Shown here: piece after piece, positions 16,285 to 25,605 of the stretch | Numbering within the stretch: the first letter of the stretch is position 1 | Layout of the letters: each line of letters opens with the position of its first letter | Source: Aliivibrio sp. S4MY1 | GTDB taxonomy: Bacteria; Pseudomonadota; Gammaproteobacteria; Enterobacterales; Vibrionaceae | NCBI RefSeq assembly: GCF_028765545.1 | Contig: NZ_JARACP010000025.1 | Location: 1 to 42,254 of the forward strand | Length of the DNA stretch: 42,254 bases | Reading direction: 5' to 3' | Position numbers and translations under genes: made by a program | The notes under the pieces: generated by a model | What the model was told of the DNA's origin: nothing | The model's input: only the letters and a program-made list of their open reading frames with translations | Databases searched by the model: none

Positions 16285-16899
16285 TTATCTTGCAACCCAC
16301 TCAGCTTCAATCAGTGTTTTTCCATCGAGTTTTAAGCGGCTAAGAAAAATATCGCCCATGTGAATTTCTCCAACACCTTGAGGTGTACCAGTCATGATGA
16401 CATCACCGTCATACAATTGGGTATAGGATTTTAAATCAACAAGGATAGTTTCTGGAGAGTAAATCATTTGGCTAACTTGGCCACATTGGACTCTCATACT
16501 GTTAATAAAGAGCTCAATTTGAAGTTGGCTAATATCTATATCATTAAGAGGGATGAAACGGCTAAATACCGCTGAGCCATCAAATGCTTTTGCTCGCTCC
16601 CAAGGCAATCCTTTGCTTTTTAGCTCAGATTGTAAGTCTCGTTTGGTTAAATCAATACCAATCGCAACGGCAGATAGCTGTTCTTTTTCAATCAGAAAAC
16701 AGATCTCTACTTCATAATGTAGGCGCTCTTGGTGAAAAGCTGAAAGTGTAGAAGTAATACATGAGTTCGGTTTATTAAATACCACCATTTGTTCTGGTAT
16801 CGTATTATTTAATTCATTAATGTGGGCAACGTAATTGCGACCAATACACAATAATTTAGATGGAGTGATTAATTTTTCTCCAAAACGAACCGAATTCAT
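16285..16899 (-). CDS. Fumarylacetoacetate-hydrolase (FAH) family protein
   Basis: A 204-residue cytosolic protein. The FAH-family core is clear: 'LLCIGRNYVAHINEL' near the N-terminus, metal-binding 'HYEVEI' glutamates (about residues 61-66), 'GIDLTKRDLQ' Asp (about 81-90), 'KAFDGSAVF' and 'IMTGTPQGVG' near the C-terminus. The family covers acylpyruvate hydrolases, oxaloacetate decarboxylases and hydratases of aromatic degradation; which one is not decidable here. An AAGGATAGGA site precedes the ATG. Monocistronic. Confidence 0.88.
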   Translation of the reverse strand: MNSVRFGEKLITPSKLLCIGRNYVAHINELNNTIPEQMVVFNKPNSCITSTLSAFHQERLHYEVEICFLIEKEQLSAVAIGIDLTKRDLQSELKSKGLPWERAKAFDGSAVFSRFIPLNDIDISQLQIELFINSMRVQCGQVSQMIYSPETILVDLKSYTQLYDGDVIMTGTPQGVGEIHMGDIFLSRLKLDGKTLIEAEWVAR

Positions 16900-17166
16900 T
16901 TTCCTATCCTTGGTTTTTAAATATGCAATGCAGAGTGTACCTGAACTCCTCTTTTTTCAATCGTACTCTGTTGAGTTTTTAGTCAAAAATCAGATCTCTA
17001 GCTCAACTACGAATAGGATCATATAGATAATTATGGTGATCTGTTGTGCTGTTAATGAGATAAGTCAGATCACCGTTTATATGGTTTATTATTTTTGAAT
17101 TATTTCTTGCTAGGGATTGTAGGCAAAAGTAAAAAAGGAAGATTGAATAAAAGCGACAGTTTGATC
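16900..17166. other. Gene-free stretch with a 9-bp inverted repeat
   Basis: No credible gene. It contains a perfect inverted repeat GGTGATCTG (17035-17043) / CAGATCACC (17066-17074) with a 22-base loop, about 135 bases upstream of the FAH gene. It has no T-run directly after it, so it is more likely an operator or RNA structure than a terminator. The FAH promoter must lie nearer its start codon. Confidence 0.4.
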
Positions 17167-17217
17167 AAAAAAGCCACGCTACCTAAAATTCTCACAAAAT
17201 AGGTAGCGTGGCTTTTA
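17167..17217 (-). terminator. Terminator of the purA paralogue
   Basis: A 17-bp near-perfect stem (AAAAGCCACGCTACCTA / TAGGTAGCGTGGCTTTT) with a 14-base loop, followed on the minus strand by a T-run. It lies 34 bases after the purA-like stop codon. Confidence 0.9.
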
Positions 17218-17251
17218 TCTTTAAAAAATCGATTATGTTAGCTGATTCCGA

Positions 17252-18508
17252 TTAACGGATGATCATTTGCTCACGCTCAGGACCAACAGATACCATGCTT
17301 ACTGGCACACCCATTAATTCTTCAATACGTAATACATAAGCTTGAGCCGCTTTTGGCAAGCTTTCAAAAGTACGACAACCTGTAATGTCTTCTTCCCATG
17401 CTTCCATGTTTTCGTAAACAGGGCTTAGTGCTGATGTTTGAGGCCAGATTGGGTTCTCAGTATGTTCGCCAGCGTAAGACGTACAGATTTTAAGATCCGC
17501 CATGCCACTTAAGCAGTCAATTTTTGTTAGTGCGATTTCAGTTGCTGCTTGTAGTTCAACACCGTTACGCGTTGCTACTGCATCGAAGTAACCCATGTCA
17601 CGTGGGCGGCCTGTTACTGCACCATACTCGTTAGCTGCTTCACGGAAGTTATCTTGCTCTTCCATTGCAGTAACTAGCGTACCTGTACCAACAGATGAGC
17701 TGAATGATTTCGCTACAGCGATAATACGCTCAGGGCGTAATGCAGGTAAGCCACTGCCGATACCAGCATAAGCCGCTGTAACGTTTGAAGAGGTAGTCCA
17801 TGGGTATTCACCGTAAACTAAATCACGGCCAGCACCGAGTTGTGCTTCAAACAATAAGTTTGCATCGTTCTTCTGCATTACTTTTAGAGGCTCAGTCACG
17901 TTACAAATGAATTTACGCCAAGGTGCAGTTACTTCTAGTAGCCATTCTGTCATTTCTTCCGCTGTTTGGTTGAAATCACAAGTAGGGTAAAGTGCTTTAA
18001 GTTGTGGCATTTTCCAATCAAGCATGAACTTGATACGTTCTAGAAGAACCTCAGGTTGCATTAACCAACCAACAAGGATACCTTTTTTCATTACACGATC
18101 GCCGTATGCAGGAGCAATACCTTGACGGGTTGAACCGTAAGCACCGTCGCCTAAACGTAATTCTTCAAGTGTATCTTCAAGCGCATGAATAGGAAGGCAA
18201 AGCGTAGCACGGTCAGAAATGTGCATTTTTACTTCAATACCAGCCGCTTTAACTTCTGCGATTTCTTCGCTTAATGCCGCAGGGCTAATTACCATGCCAG
18301 GACCAAGAACCGCTGTACAGTTTGGGTTAAAAATACCGCTTGGAAGTTGGTGTAACTTAAAGGTACCAAAGTCATTTACTACAGTATGACCGGCGTTATT
18401 ACCGCCTTGAAAACGAATACTTGCAGACGCATCAGCAGCAAGAAAATCAACGATACGGCCTTTACCTTCATCGCCCCAATTAGCACCAACAACAACAATA
18501 GACGGCAT
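17252..18508 (-). CDS. Divergent adenylosuccinate synthetase paralogue (PurA family)
   Basis: A 418-residue protein of the adenylosuccinate synthetase family (E. coli PurA 432), which joins IMP and Asp using GTP. The GTP/catalytic loop 'WGDEGKG' with Asp13 and the 'NNAGHT' His41 are kept. However, sites that in E. coli hold IMP differ: 'TTGRGIGPAY' reads 'GSTRQGIAPAY' (125-134), the Arg-Arg before the next Gly (Arg143) is Lys-Lys (141-142), 'EGAQG' with Gln224 reads 'EAQLG', and 'TGRRRRTGWLD' reads 'TGRPRDMGYFD'. This suggests a paralogue with altered substrate or tuning; the canonical purA is probably elsewhere. AGGAG precedes the ATG. It is divergent from a LysR regulator. Confidence 0.85.
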   Translation of the reverse strand: MPSIVVVGANWGDEGKGRIVDFLAADASASIRFQGGNNAGHTVVNDFGTFKLHQLPSGIFNPNCTAVLGPGMVISPAALSEEIAEVKAAGIEVKMHISDRATLCLPIHALEDTLEELRLGDGAYGSTRQGIAPAYGDRVMKKGILVGWLMQPEVLLERIKFMLDWKMPQLKALYPTCDFNQTAEEMTEWLLEVTAPWRKFICNVTEPLKVMQKNDANLLFEAQLGAGRDLVYGEYPWTTSSNVTAAYAGIGSGLPALRPERIIAVAKSFSSSVGTGTLVTAMEEQDNFREAANEYGAVTGRPRDMGYFDAVATRNGVELQAATEIALTKIDCLSGMADLKICTSYAGEHTENPIWPQTSALSPVYENMEAWEEDITGCRTFESLPKAAQAYVLRIEELMGVPVSMVSVGPEREQMIIR

Positions 18509-18555
18509 AACACAAACTCCTAAATGATTAAGACGCTATGCTAATCCCAATAATG

Positions 18556-18612
18556 CAATATGAGAAATTAATTATAATTATCGACTTGATAAGAAATCCA
18601 TATATCATATTG
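18556..18612. promoter_or_regulatory. Divergent control region of the purA paralogue and LysR gene
   Basis: An inverted repeat CAATATGA (18556-18563) / TCATATTG (18605-18612) flanks an AT-rich stretch with promoter-like sequence. LysR regulators commonly bind such paired sites between divergent genes. Candidate only. Confidence 0.4.
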
Positions 18613-18643
18613 AGTGAAATGTATTCAAAAAGAGAGTATAGGC

Positions 18644-19534
18644 ATGCTTGATCTTAACTGGCTTAAAACATTTGTCACGTTAGCAGAGTTAAAACACTTT
18701 GGTAAAACGGCAGCAGCCCTTCATATGACACAACCCAATGTCAGCCTACATATTAAACAGTTAGAAAGTTCGACTCGAGTAAAGTTGATTGAGAGAAATC
18801 CGTTTCATTTAACGGAAGCAGGGACTCGTTTATTACAAACCAGTCAAGATACGCTAATGGCATTACAAGTGTGCCAAGCGGATTTGAATGCGATTAATGA
18901 TTTGAGCCGTGGGACACTAACCATTGCGGCTAGTGATATTATTTCGCGTTTATTATTGATTGGGCCATTCCAATTATTTAAGCAAGAGTTCCCAGGCATC
19001 GATTTTTCTCTGCTTAATACCACTTCTTCGCAAGCGTCTGAATTAGTGAAAAGTGCAGAGGCCGATTTAGGGTTTGTTATTGCACAGAAAGAAAGTCAGC
19101 CCCTGCATTTTACGGAATTACAACAAATCAAATGGTGTGCATTGGGTAATCACCTGGCAGAGTGGCAGCAAGCGAATCTTGATCCTACAATTACCTTAGA
19201 TGATGAACCGACACTGATTTTGTTAGGCCATGATACTCGAACTCGTGATTTACTTGATTTGGCCTTACCGTCTTTGAATTTGCCCAAATATCGAATAATG
19301 GAAGTAGGAAGCGTAGATGCTCAGATTGATTGGGCTGAGGCTGGTTTTGGTGTAGCAATTGTGCCTGAATTTTCGATTCATCCAAAGCGGGATATTAAAA
19401 CAATGGTAACGCCATTACCTAAGTTCCCAACAACTAGTTTAGGCTATATTGTTAGGCAAAATCAGGTGTTATCTAAGGCGATTAAACAGTTATTAAAATG
19501 GGTAGATGAAGAGATTATTCGTTCGCAAAAATAG
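18644..19534 (+). CDS. LysR-family transcriptional regulator
   Basis: A roughly 296-residue regulator. The N-terminal winged helix is typical ('LNWLKTFVTLAELKHFGKTA', 'MTQPNVSLHIKQLES'), followed by the two-lobed effector-binding domain (about residues 90-296). The ATG at 18644 fits the usual LysR length and start; a GTG at 18614 is also in frame. The divergent purA paralogue is the probable target, with an effector perhaps from purine or nucleotide metabolism (inference). Confidence 0.9.
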   Translation: MLDLNWLKTFVTLAELKHFGKTAAALHMTQPNVSLHIKQLESSTRVKLIERNPFHLTEAGTRLLQTSQDTLMALQVCQADLNAINDLSRGTLTIAASDIISRLLLIGPFQLFKQEFPGIDFSLLNTTSSQASELVKSAEADLGFVIAQKESQPLHFTELQQIKWCALGNHLAEWQQANLDPTITLDDEPTLILLGHDTRTRDLLDLALPSLNLPKYRIMEVGSVDAQIDWAEAGFGVAIVPEFSIHPKRDIKTMVTPLPKFPTTSLGYIVRQNQVLSKAIKQLLKWVDEEIIRSQK

Positions 19535-19722
19535 TCATCTTAACGACACATGTGTTTTATAAAGTATATTGACATTCATTATTAAAGGGTCTAGAAATGT
19601 AACTAAATATTACCGAGTAACTAATTGACACTATTGTAAGTTACTTATTAATTAAGGCCGAATTTAGTTAATTCGACAGTTTATATTCTTATTGTTTATT
19701 CAATTCAATGGAGCTAAAACGT

Positions 19723-21117
19723 ATGCCTCTTCATTCTAAAGATACAGTCAGAGATGATCTCCTTGACGATGTTTATTCGTCAGCTGACCTTTCGTTATCT
19801 ATGCCAAAATATAAAATGCCTGAACAAGAACATGACCCTCGTCATGCCTATCAAGTCATTCATGATGAACTAATGATGGATGGTAATTCTCGACAGAACT
19901 TAGCTACATTTTGCCAAACTTGGGTTGAAGATGAAGTCCATAAATTAATGGATGAATGCATTGATAAGAATATGATCGATAAGGATGAATATCCTCAAAC
20001 CGCAGAACTTGAAGCACGTTGTGTCCACATGTTAGCCGATTTGTGGAACTCACCAGATGCAGAAAACACACTTGGTTGCTCAACTACAGGGTCAAGTGAA
20101 GCGGCAATGTTGGGTGGTATGGCTCTAAAATGGGCTTGGCGAGAAAAAATGAAAAAGCTTGGCAAACCAACAGATAAACCCAATATGATCTGTGGCCCTG
20201 TTCAAGTGTGCTGGCACAAATTTGCACGTTACTGGGATATTGAATTACGTGAAATCCCAATGGAAGGTGATCGTTTGATCATGACGCCTGAAGAGGTGAT
20301 TAAACGTTGCGATGAAAACACCATCGGCGTTGTTCCAACATTGGGTGTGACATTTACTTGTCAGTATGAACCTGTAAAAGCGGTGCATGAAGCGCTAGAT
20401 AAACTACAAGAAGACACAGGATTAGACATCCCAATGCACATTGATGCGGCGAGTGGTGGTTTCTTGGCCCCATTCTGTGATCCCGATTTAGAATGGGATT
20501 TCCGTTTACCTCGAGTTAAATCGATTAATGCGTCAGGCCATAAATTTGGCTTGAGTCCACTCGGTGTGGGCTGGGTTATTTGGCGTGATGCGTCAGCCTT
20601 ACATGAAGATCTGATTTTCAATGTGAATTACTTAGGTGGCAATATGCCGACCTTTGCATTGAACTTCTCTCGTCCAGGTGGCCAAATTGTAGCGCAATAC
20701 TACAACTTCCTACGTTTAGGTAAAGAAGGGTATCGTAAGATCCACCAAGCGTGTTACGACACGGCTGTTTATTTATCATCTGAAATTGAAAAACTGGGTA
20801 TGTTTGAGATTATCTATGATGGTAAAGGTGGTATACCTGCAATGAGTTGGTCATTGAAGGAAGGCGTTGATCCCGGTTTTAACTTGTTTGATCTATCGGA
20901 CCGAATTCGTTCTCGTGGTTGGCAAATTGCTGCTTATGCTATGCCGCCAAAACGTGAGGATTTAGTCATCATGCGTATTTTAGTGCGTCATGGATTCAGT
21001 CGTGATCAAGCTGACTTGCTAGTGGCTGACTTAAAACATTGTGTTGAGTTTTTTGCAAAACACCCGATCTCTCATGGTAGTGATGAGTTGGAATCGTCAG
21101 GTTTTAATCACGGTTAA
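19723..21117 (+). CDS. gadB: Glutamate decarboxylase
   Basis: A 464-residue PLP-dependent decarboxylase that turns glutamate into GABA, consuming a proton. E. coli GadB has 466. The PLP lysine is Lys274 ('[13 protein letters not shown]'), with Asp241 ('[10 protein letters not shown]') for the cofactor and '[10 protein letters not shown]' for phosphate binding. The ATG at 19723 has GGAG nine bases before it; 19708 is less likely. The C-terminus lacks the His-Thr end that closes the E. coli enzyme at neutral pH, though a late His-Gly remains. It is followed by an AspT-type antiporter, so glutamate/GABA exchange and acid resistance or proton-motive metabolism is the likely role. Confidence 0.93.
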   Translation: MPLHSKDTVRDDLLDDVYSSADLSLSMPKYKMPEQEHDPRHAYQVIHDELMMDGNSRQNLATFCQTWVEDEVHKLMDECIDKNMIDKDEYPQTAELEARCVHMLADLWNSPDAENTLGCSTTGSSEAAMLGGMALKWAWREKMKKLGKPTDKPNMICGPVQVCWHKFARYWDIELREIPMEGDRLIMTPEEVIKRCDENTIGVVPTLGVTFTCQYEPVKAVHEALDKLQEDTGLDIPMHIDAASGGFLAPFCDPDLEWDFRLPRVKSINASGHKFGLSPLGVGWVIWRDASALHEDLIFNVNYLGGNMPTFALNFSRPGGQIVAQYYNFLRLGKEGYRKIHQACYDTAVYLSSEIEKLGMFEIIYDGKGGIPAMSWSLKEGVDPGFNLFDLSDRIRSRGWQIAAYAMPPKREDLVIMRILVRHGFSRDQADLLVADLKHCVEFFAKHPISHGSDELESSGFNHG

Positions 21118-21151
21118 TCCTTTTAACTGATATCTAGAAATGGTGTTTTTT

Positions 21152-21179
21152 AGATCCTCTATTGTTCTATAGAGGATCT
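21152..21179 (+). other. Stem-loop between gadB and the antiporter gene
   Basis: AGATCCTCTAT / ATAGAGGATCT perfect 11-bp stem with a six-base loop. It is not followed by a T-run (TCCCTCC follows), so it may reduce rather than stop transcription into the antiporter gene, or protect the gadB mRNA. Confidence 0.5.
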
Positions 21180-21207
21180 TCCCTCCTTAAAAATATAGGA
21201 AATAATT

Positions 21208-23085
21208 ATGAATATCGGTCAAATAGGTCGTCCATTTACTTGGGTCCGTTCCAAAGGTTGGGTTCAATTATTTACTTTGCTGTGTGTTACCTTCTTTAGT
21301 CATTTGGCTTTGGCTGAATCATTAGAAAATCAGGCTGCTCAAGATGCATCTGGTGTCTTTGGTTTTCTCTTTTCTTATATTGCACACAATCCATTTGTGT
21401 TTCTTTTCTTAAGTATTGCTATTGGTTATCCGTTAGGAAAAGTCACCATTAAAGGAATTAATCTAGGGTCAACCGCGGGTACCTTGGTTGTAGGTGTTGC
21501 TATTGCATTAACTGCTTTCTCTGTTTATGGCTTACATATAAATGCACCGGGATTGGTATCTGATATCTTCTTAATGATGTTCATGTACGCTATTGGTATG
21601 AAAGTTGGGCCTCAATTTTTCTCAGGCCTCGCACGGGGAGGATTAGATTTTGTCGTTATAGGCCTAATTGTAGTGTTTAGTAACTTTCTTATTGTGTTCT
21701 TTGGTTCGAAATTATTAGATTTAGCACCTGGTTATGCGGCTGGGATTATCTCAGGCAGTTACACAGTAACCGCAGTCATGGGGGTTGCTCAATCTGCTAT
21801 TGATTCTGGGGCGGTTAAAGCGCCTGCGGGGATGACGCTTGATCAAATAAGTGCCAATATTGCAGCCGGTTATGCCATCAGTTATATCTTATCTAGTGTT
21901 TTTATTATCTTACTTATTAAATATTTACCTGCCATGTTTGGGGTTGATCCAGTTAAAGCAGGTAAAGATGCTGAGGCTGAGTTTGGTGCAGGAGGTGATA
22001 CAGAAGCATTGCCAAGCACCAATGGTTTTTCAAATTTAGGCGTGCTTCCTTTAGATATTCGAGCTTATCGTGTTGATCACCAAGAATTGGTCGGTCAGAG
22101 TGTAGATGCGTTATTTCATCGTTATCCTCACGCTGCGATCCTTAAAGTAGTTCGTGGAGATGAGGTTATTGACTCTTCGGATAATCCACAGTTACAGCTT
22201 GGTGATATTATCGGTATTCGCGGTGATTACCATGTTTTAATCGAGGGCGGGGAATCTACGGTTGGTGTTGAAGTTGATGAACCAAGAGCACGTAATGTTG
22301 ATATAGAAGTGGCTGATATTCACTTAGGTAAATCGGTTTACACAGGCAAAACAATTGAAGACATCAGCAAAGAAGTTGGCTTTGGTATCTACATGAAAGC
22401 CTTATTTAGACAAGGGCACCAACTTCCTATTTTGCCGCAAACCGTAGTCGAAGTTGGGGATGTAATCCGTGTTGCTGGCTCTGATTGGTGTGTTCAGCAA
22501 ACTGCGAAGAAACTTAATAGTAATCCAATCGTTGAAAGCACACTGACTGAAACCTTCTACTTAGCTCTTTCTTTATTGATTGGTTATGTATGTGGTCATT
22601 TGAGTGTCACTTTAGGCGGTATTCCATTTGCTTTAGGTACGTCAGCAGGTTGTATGCTGACGGGGATTGTCTTCTCATTCCTACGTACTCGTAACCCTGC
22701 ATTTGGTGGCCCTATGAGTGAGGGGGCTCGTAGCTTCTTACAAGATATTGGTTTGAGTTTGTTCGTTGCGGTATTAGCTGCAACCGTTGGACCTAAGATT
22801 CTAGCGTCGTTCCAAGGTATTGTGGTTATTAAAATTGCAGGCTTAGGTTTAGTTGCTGCGTTACTTCCACCGCTGCTTGCTTGGATTTACGGTTTCTATT
22901 TCCGTAAGATGAACCCTGCGATTCTCGCTGGTGCTTGTGCTGGTGGTCGTAATAGTACCCCTGCAATGAAAGGGGCTCAGGACGAGTGTCAAAGTGATAT
23001 GCCTGCGGTAGGCTACCCAGTTCCTTATGCTCTTACTTCTATGATAGTGCTCGTTCTTGGTTATCTCACAATGGTCTTGTATTAA
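21208..23085 (+). CDS. AspT-type (AAEx family) amino-acid antiporter
   Basis: A 625-residue inner-membrane protein of the aspartate:alanine exchanger family. There are two blocks of membrane helices (about residues 55-240 and 450-625) around a central cytosolic region with two TrkA-C-type domains (about 275-345 and 350-430). It is longer than typical AspT (about 540) because of a roughly 45-residue N-terminus with a hydrophobic stretch ending in 'LALAES', which looks like a cleavable signal peptide. AspT works with a decarboxylase, exchanging amino acid for decarboxylated product. Beside gadB the likely substrates are glutamate and GABA, replacing GadC (inference). Confidence 0.85.
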   Translation: MNIGQIGRPFTWVRSKGWVQLFTLLCVTFFSHLALAESLENQAAQDASGVFGFLFSYIAHNPFVFLFLSIAIGYPLGKVTIKGINLGSTAGTLVVGVAIALTAFSVYGLHINAPGLVSDIFLMMFMYAIGMKVGPQFFSGLARGGLDFVVIGLIVVFSNFLIVFFGSKLLDLAPGYAAGIISGSYTVTAVMGVAQSAIDSGAVKAPAGMTLDQISANIAAGYAISYILSSVFIILLIKYLPAMFGVDPVKAGKDAEAEFGAGGDTEALPSTNGFSNLGVLPLDIRAYRVDHQELVGQSVDALFHRYPHAAILKVVRGDEVIDSSDNPQLQLGDIIGIRGDYHVLIEGGESTVGVEVDEPRARNVDIEVADIHLGKSVYTGKTIEDISKEVGFGIYMKALFRQGHQLPILPQTVVEVGDVIRVAGSDWCVQQTAKKLNSNPIVESTLTETFYLALSLLIGYVCGHLSVTLGGIPFALGTSAGCMLTGIVFSFLRTRNPAFGGPMSEGARSFLQDIGLSLFVAVLAATVGPKILASFQGIVVIKIAGLGLVAALLPPLLAWIYGFYFRKMNPAILAGACAGGRNSTPAMKGAQDECQSDMPAVGYPVPYALTSMIVLVLGYLTMVLY

Positions 23086-23120
23086 TATCAATTCCACTGG
23101 TACAAGATTGTAATCTATAA

Positions 23121-23155
23121 AAAAGCCATAGTGATGAAATATCATTATGGCTTTT
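23121..23155. terminator. Terminator after the antiporter
   Basis: AAAAGCCATAGTGAT / ATCATTATGGCTTTT stem with one G-T pair and a five-base loop. A and T runs on both sides suit both the rightward antiporter and the convergent small gene. Confidence 0.85.
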
Positions 23156-23357
23156 ATATTCTTCTTTTCTTTCTCTTTTTTGGTCTTTTTTTCTCAAGTA
23201 CATTAGTGAGGAGTTCCCTTTGTGGCTCTGATATAGGGAACTTATCCATCAATTGGTTTTGAGCATTTAAAAGCAACGTTTTTTCCCATGCTTTAAAGAC
23301 ATCAAACTCAAGTAAAATAGCATCATTTATTTTGATGAAAAGTTCATAGTCGTTCAT
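23154..23357 (-). CDS. Small hypothetical protein with a highly basic tail
   Basis: A 67-residue protein; the first 45 residues are helical and neutral to acidic, the last 15 are almost all Lys/Arg/Pro ('EKKRPKKRKKRRI'). The ATG at 23357 has AAGGAG eight bases upstream, so the longer in-frame start at 23390 is rejected. The tail suggests nucleic-acid or ribosome binding, but I recognise no family. Confidence 0.6.
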   Translation of the reverse strand: MNDYELFIKINDAILLEFDVFKAWEKTLLLNAQNQLMDKFPISEPQRELLTNVLEKKRPKKRKKRRI

Positions 23358-23573
23358 AACGCTCCTTAATTGTTGCAAGAACCATAACATAGATGGATTT
23401 TAAATATCGAGTTATCGAGCATTTTAACCAGCGAGGATGATCAATTATTTACTACGATTGGTACTACAAAAGGAATGACGGCATTATTTATAGAAAGGCT
23501 ATTTATTTTCCCGAGTTTTATAGTGATATGCCATAATAGAGGGACATAATTACTCTATCGGAAATGGTCAAAT

Positions 23574-25493
23574 ATGATGGGTGAACATTATTCGATCAGT
23601 AAAAATAGCTTTGATGTTTTTCGCTTTTCAAAGAGGGAAGTCGACAAAATAGCTTTAGTGACTGAAGGTGGTGGCCAAAGAGGTGTGTTTACTGCTGGAG
23701 TACTTGATAGCTTCTTGCAAGCAAACTTTAACCCATTTGATTTACTAATAGGCACTTCTGCGGGTTCTCTGAATTTAGCTTCTTATATTTGTGGTCATAA
23801 AGGACACGCTTACCGCATTATTGATCAAGTGACTCGCAGTCCTGATTTTTTCAAATTGTCTCGCTTCTTATTGACTGGCGAAGGGATGGATTTGGATTGG
23901 TTAATCGATAAAACTGAATCTGACATTCCTTTAAATTGGAAAGTAGGGGAAGAACATTTAACGACTAAGCAGGTACTTGCTGTAGCCGCCCATGCAACTA
24001 ATTTTGAAACCAAGTATTTTGACCTATCCACCAGTAATTGGAAAGATATCCTGCGTGCTTCTTGCGCCATTCCAGCGCTACATAAACAGCCCGTAATAAT
24101 GGACGATAAACGTTGGCTTGATGGTGGTTTAACAACGCCTATTCCAGTGCAAGCAGCATATGATCGAGGTTTTCGGCATATCGTTGTTATTCGTACCGTG
24201 CCTGTTGATTTTAAAGAGAATCACGATTGGTTGATCTCTCTTGCTAAGATGACAAAGAACAGCACACTGGATCATATGGCTGCGATGTTAGTGACTCATG
24301 AAGAGAACTATCGTAAGACTCAAGCATTTCTAGCGAACCCTCCTGACGATGTCATTATTTATGAAATCTCGCCAAACAAAGCGCTTCAATCTAAAGTGCT
24401 TGGTAGTACGAAAAAGCAATTAGATGCCGATTATCAACACGGTAAAGCGTTAGGTAATTTATTTCTTGAAACAATAGCTTCTAAATTGAGCTTATCGCAC
24501 CTTCAACAAGAGCAGTTCTTAATACAGACTCGTGAAGAGCGTTTCACCGATGAAAGAAAACAGCAAGAGTACAATACTCAAATTGATGCTATTTGGAATA
24601 GTAAAATTTGCGGGGAGGTTCTTGGTGTTGAGCGTATTCCGCTAAAATGGATTAACGTTAATCCCAATAAGAAAAAACAAACATTAGTTATTGTAAATGG
24701 ACGCAATGAAAGCTATTGGAAATATAAAGAAGTCATTTTAGAGCTGAGTCAGTATTATAATATTTATGCCTATGATCACCGTGGCCAAGGTGAATCAGGA
24801 CGGATGACACAGGATCACGAATTAGGTCATGTGGATGATTTTCATGATTATGTTATGGATCTTTATATATTTATGGAGAGAGTTGTGAGGCCAAACTTGG
24901 AGGGGGAATGTTTTATGCTTTCTCACTCAATGGGAGCTGCGGTAATGACTCAATATTTATCGACATTTGACCATCCGGTGAAAGCGTCAGCGGCTACATC
25001 GCCTATGTTTGGGGTCTATATTCCGGGTAAAGCTCATGGTTTAAAAAAGCAGACATTGAATCTACTTGATGTGCTAGCAAGTAAACCAAATTATGCATTG
25101 GGTCAAAGCCATTTCAAAAAAGTGAGATACGAAGAAAACGTACTTACGCACAGTAAAGCACGGTATCAAATATTTGTAGACTTGTTTGTAAATAACCCTA
25201 GATTACGATTAGGTGGACCAAGTACGCATTGGATAACAGAATCAATAAAAGCAGGTAAAAAATGCATCGCTACTGCACATAAAATAAAAATTCCAATGCT
25301 GATCTTACAAGCCGGTGATGATCTTGTTGTGAGTAATATTGCGCAGTCGGAGTTTCATGAGAAGTGTAACTCAAGCCATTTAGAACAAGTTGAAGGCGCT
25401 TATCATGATATGTTGATAGAGAAAGACATTTATAGAGATATAGCGATTAATAAACTGCTCGATTTCTTTACAAGTGATTACCGGTTTTATTGA
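23574..25493 (+). CDS. Patatin phospholipase fused to a PldB-like lysophospholipase
   Basis: A 639-residue protein with two lipase domains. Residues 25-300 are a patatin-like phospholipase: oxyanion loop 'GGGQRG' (32-37), nucleophile Ser62 in 'GTSAG', catalytic Asp183 in 'DGG'. Residues 350-639 are an alpha/beta hydrolase: 'YDHRGQGESGR' (400-410), nucleophile Ser452 in 'SHSMGA', then Asp in 'QAGDDLVVS' and His in 'GAYHDM' near the end. The second half resembles PldB-type lysophospholipases. In E. coli similar activities are separate proteins (YjjU, PldB). The fusion would cut an acyl chain and then the lysolipid on one chain. No signal peptide is seen, so it is probably cytosolic or membrane-associated. 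Confidence 0.88.
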   Translation: MMGEHYSISKNSFDVFRFSKREVDKIALVTEGGGQRGVFTAGVLDSFLQANFNPFDLLIGTSAGSLNLASYICGHKGHAYRIIDQVTRSPDFFKLSRFLLTGEGMDLDWLIDKTESDIPLNWKVGEEHLTTKQVLAVAAHATNFETKYFDLSTSNWKDILRASCAIPALHKQPVIMDDKRWLDGGLTTPIPVQAAYDRGFRHIVVIRTVPVDFKENHDWLISLAKMTKNSTLDHMAAMLVTHEENYRKTQAFLANPPDDVIIYEISPNKALQSKVLGSTKKQLDADYQHGKALGNLFLETIASKLSLSHLQQEQFLIQTREERFTDERKQQEYNTQIDAIWNSKICGEVLGVERIPLKWINVNPNKKKQTLVIVNGRNESYWKYKEVILELSQYYNIYAYDHRGQGESGRMTQDHELGHVDDFHDYVMDLYIFMERVVRPNLEGECFMLSHSMGAAVMTQYLSTFDHPVKASAATSPMFGVYIPGKAHGLKKQTLNLLDVLASKPNYALGQSHFKKVRYEENVLTHSKARYQIFVDLFVNNPRLRLGGPSTHWITESIKAGKKCIATAHKIKIPMLILQAGDDLVVSNIAQSEFHEKCNSSHLEQVEGAYHDMLIEKDIYRDIAINKLLDFFTSDYRFY

Positions 25494-25556
25494 TAAATAA
25501 CAGTTTTTTTGTTTTATAACTAGAAGGCTGCTGTTGATATTAACGAATCGTTTATG

Positions 25557-25590
25557 AAAAAGCCCTACTGAATAATTTCAGCAGGGCTTT
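25557..25590. terminator. Terminator between the lipase fusion and the DUF2860 gene
   Basis: AAAGCCCTACTGA / TCAGCAGGGCTTT stem with one mismatch and a six-base loop, flanked by A and T runs; serves the convergent genes. Confidence 0.8.
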
Positions 25591-25605
25591 ATACTATTTC
25601 AGGTA

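Noticed and set aside
17252-18508. Calling the gene a PurZ (diaminopurine synthesis) enzyme
   Set aside because: The catalytic Asp in WGDEGKG, altered in PurZ, is present, and no partner phage genes occur nearby.
21152-21179. Stem-loop after gadB as a full terminator
   Set aside because: No T-run follows; the antiporter gene begins 29 bases later and probably shares the transcript.
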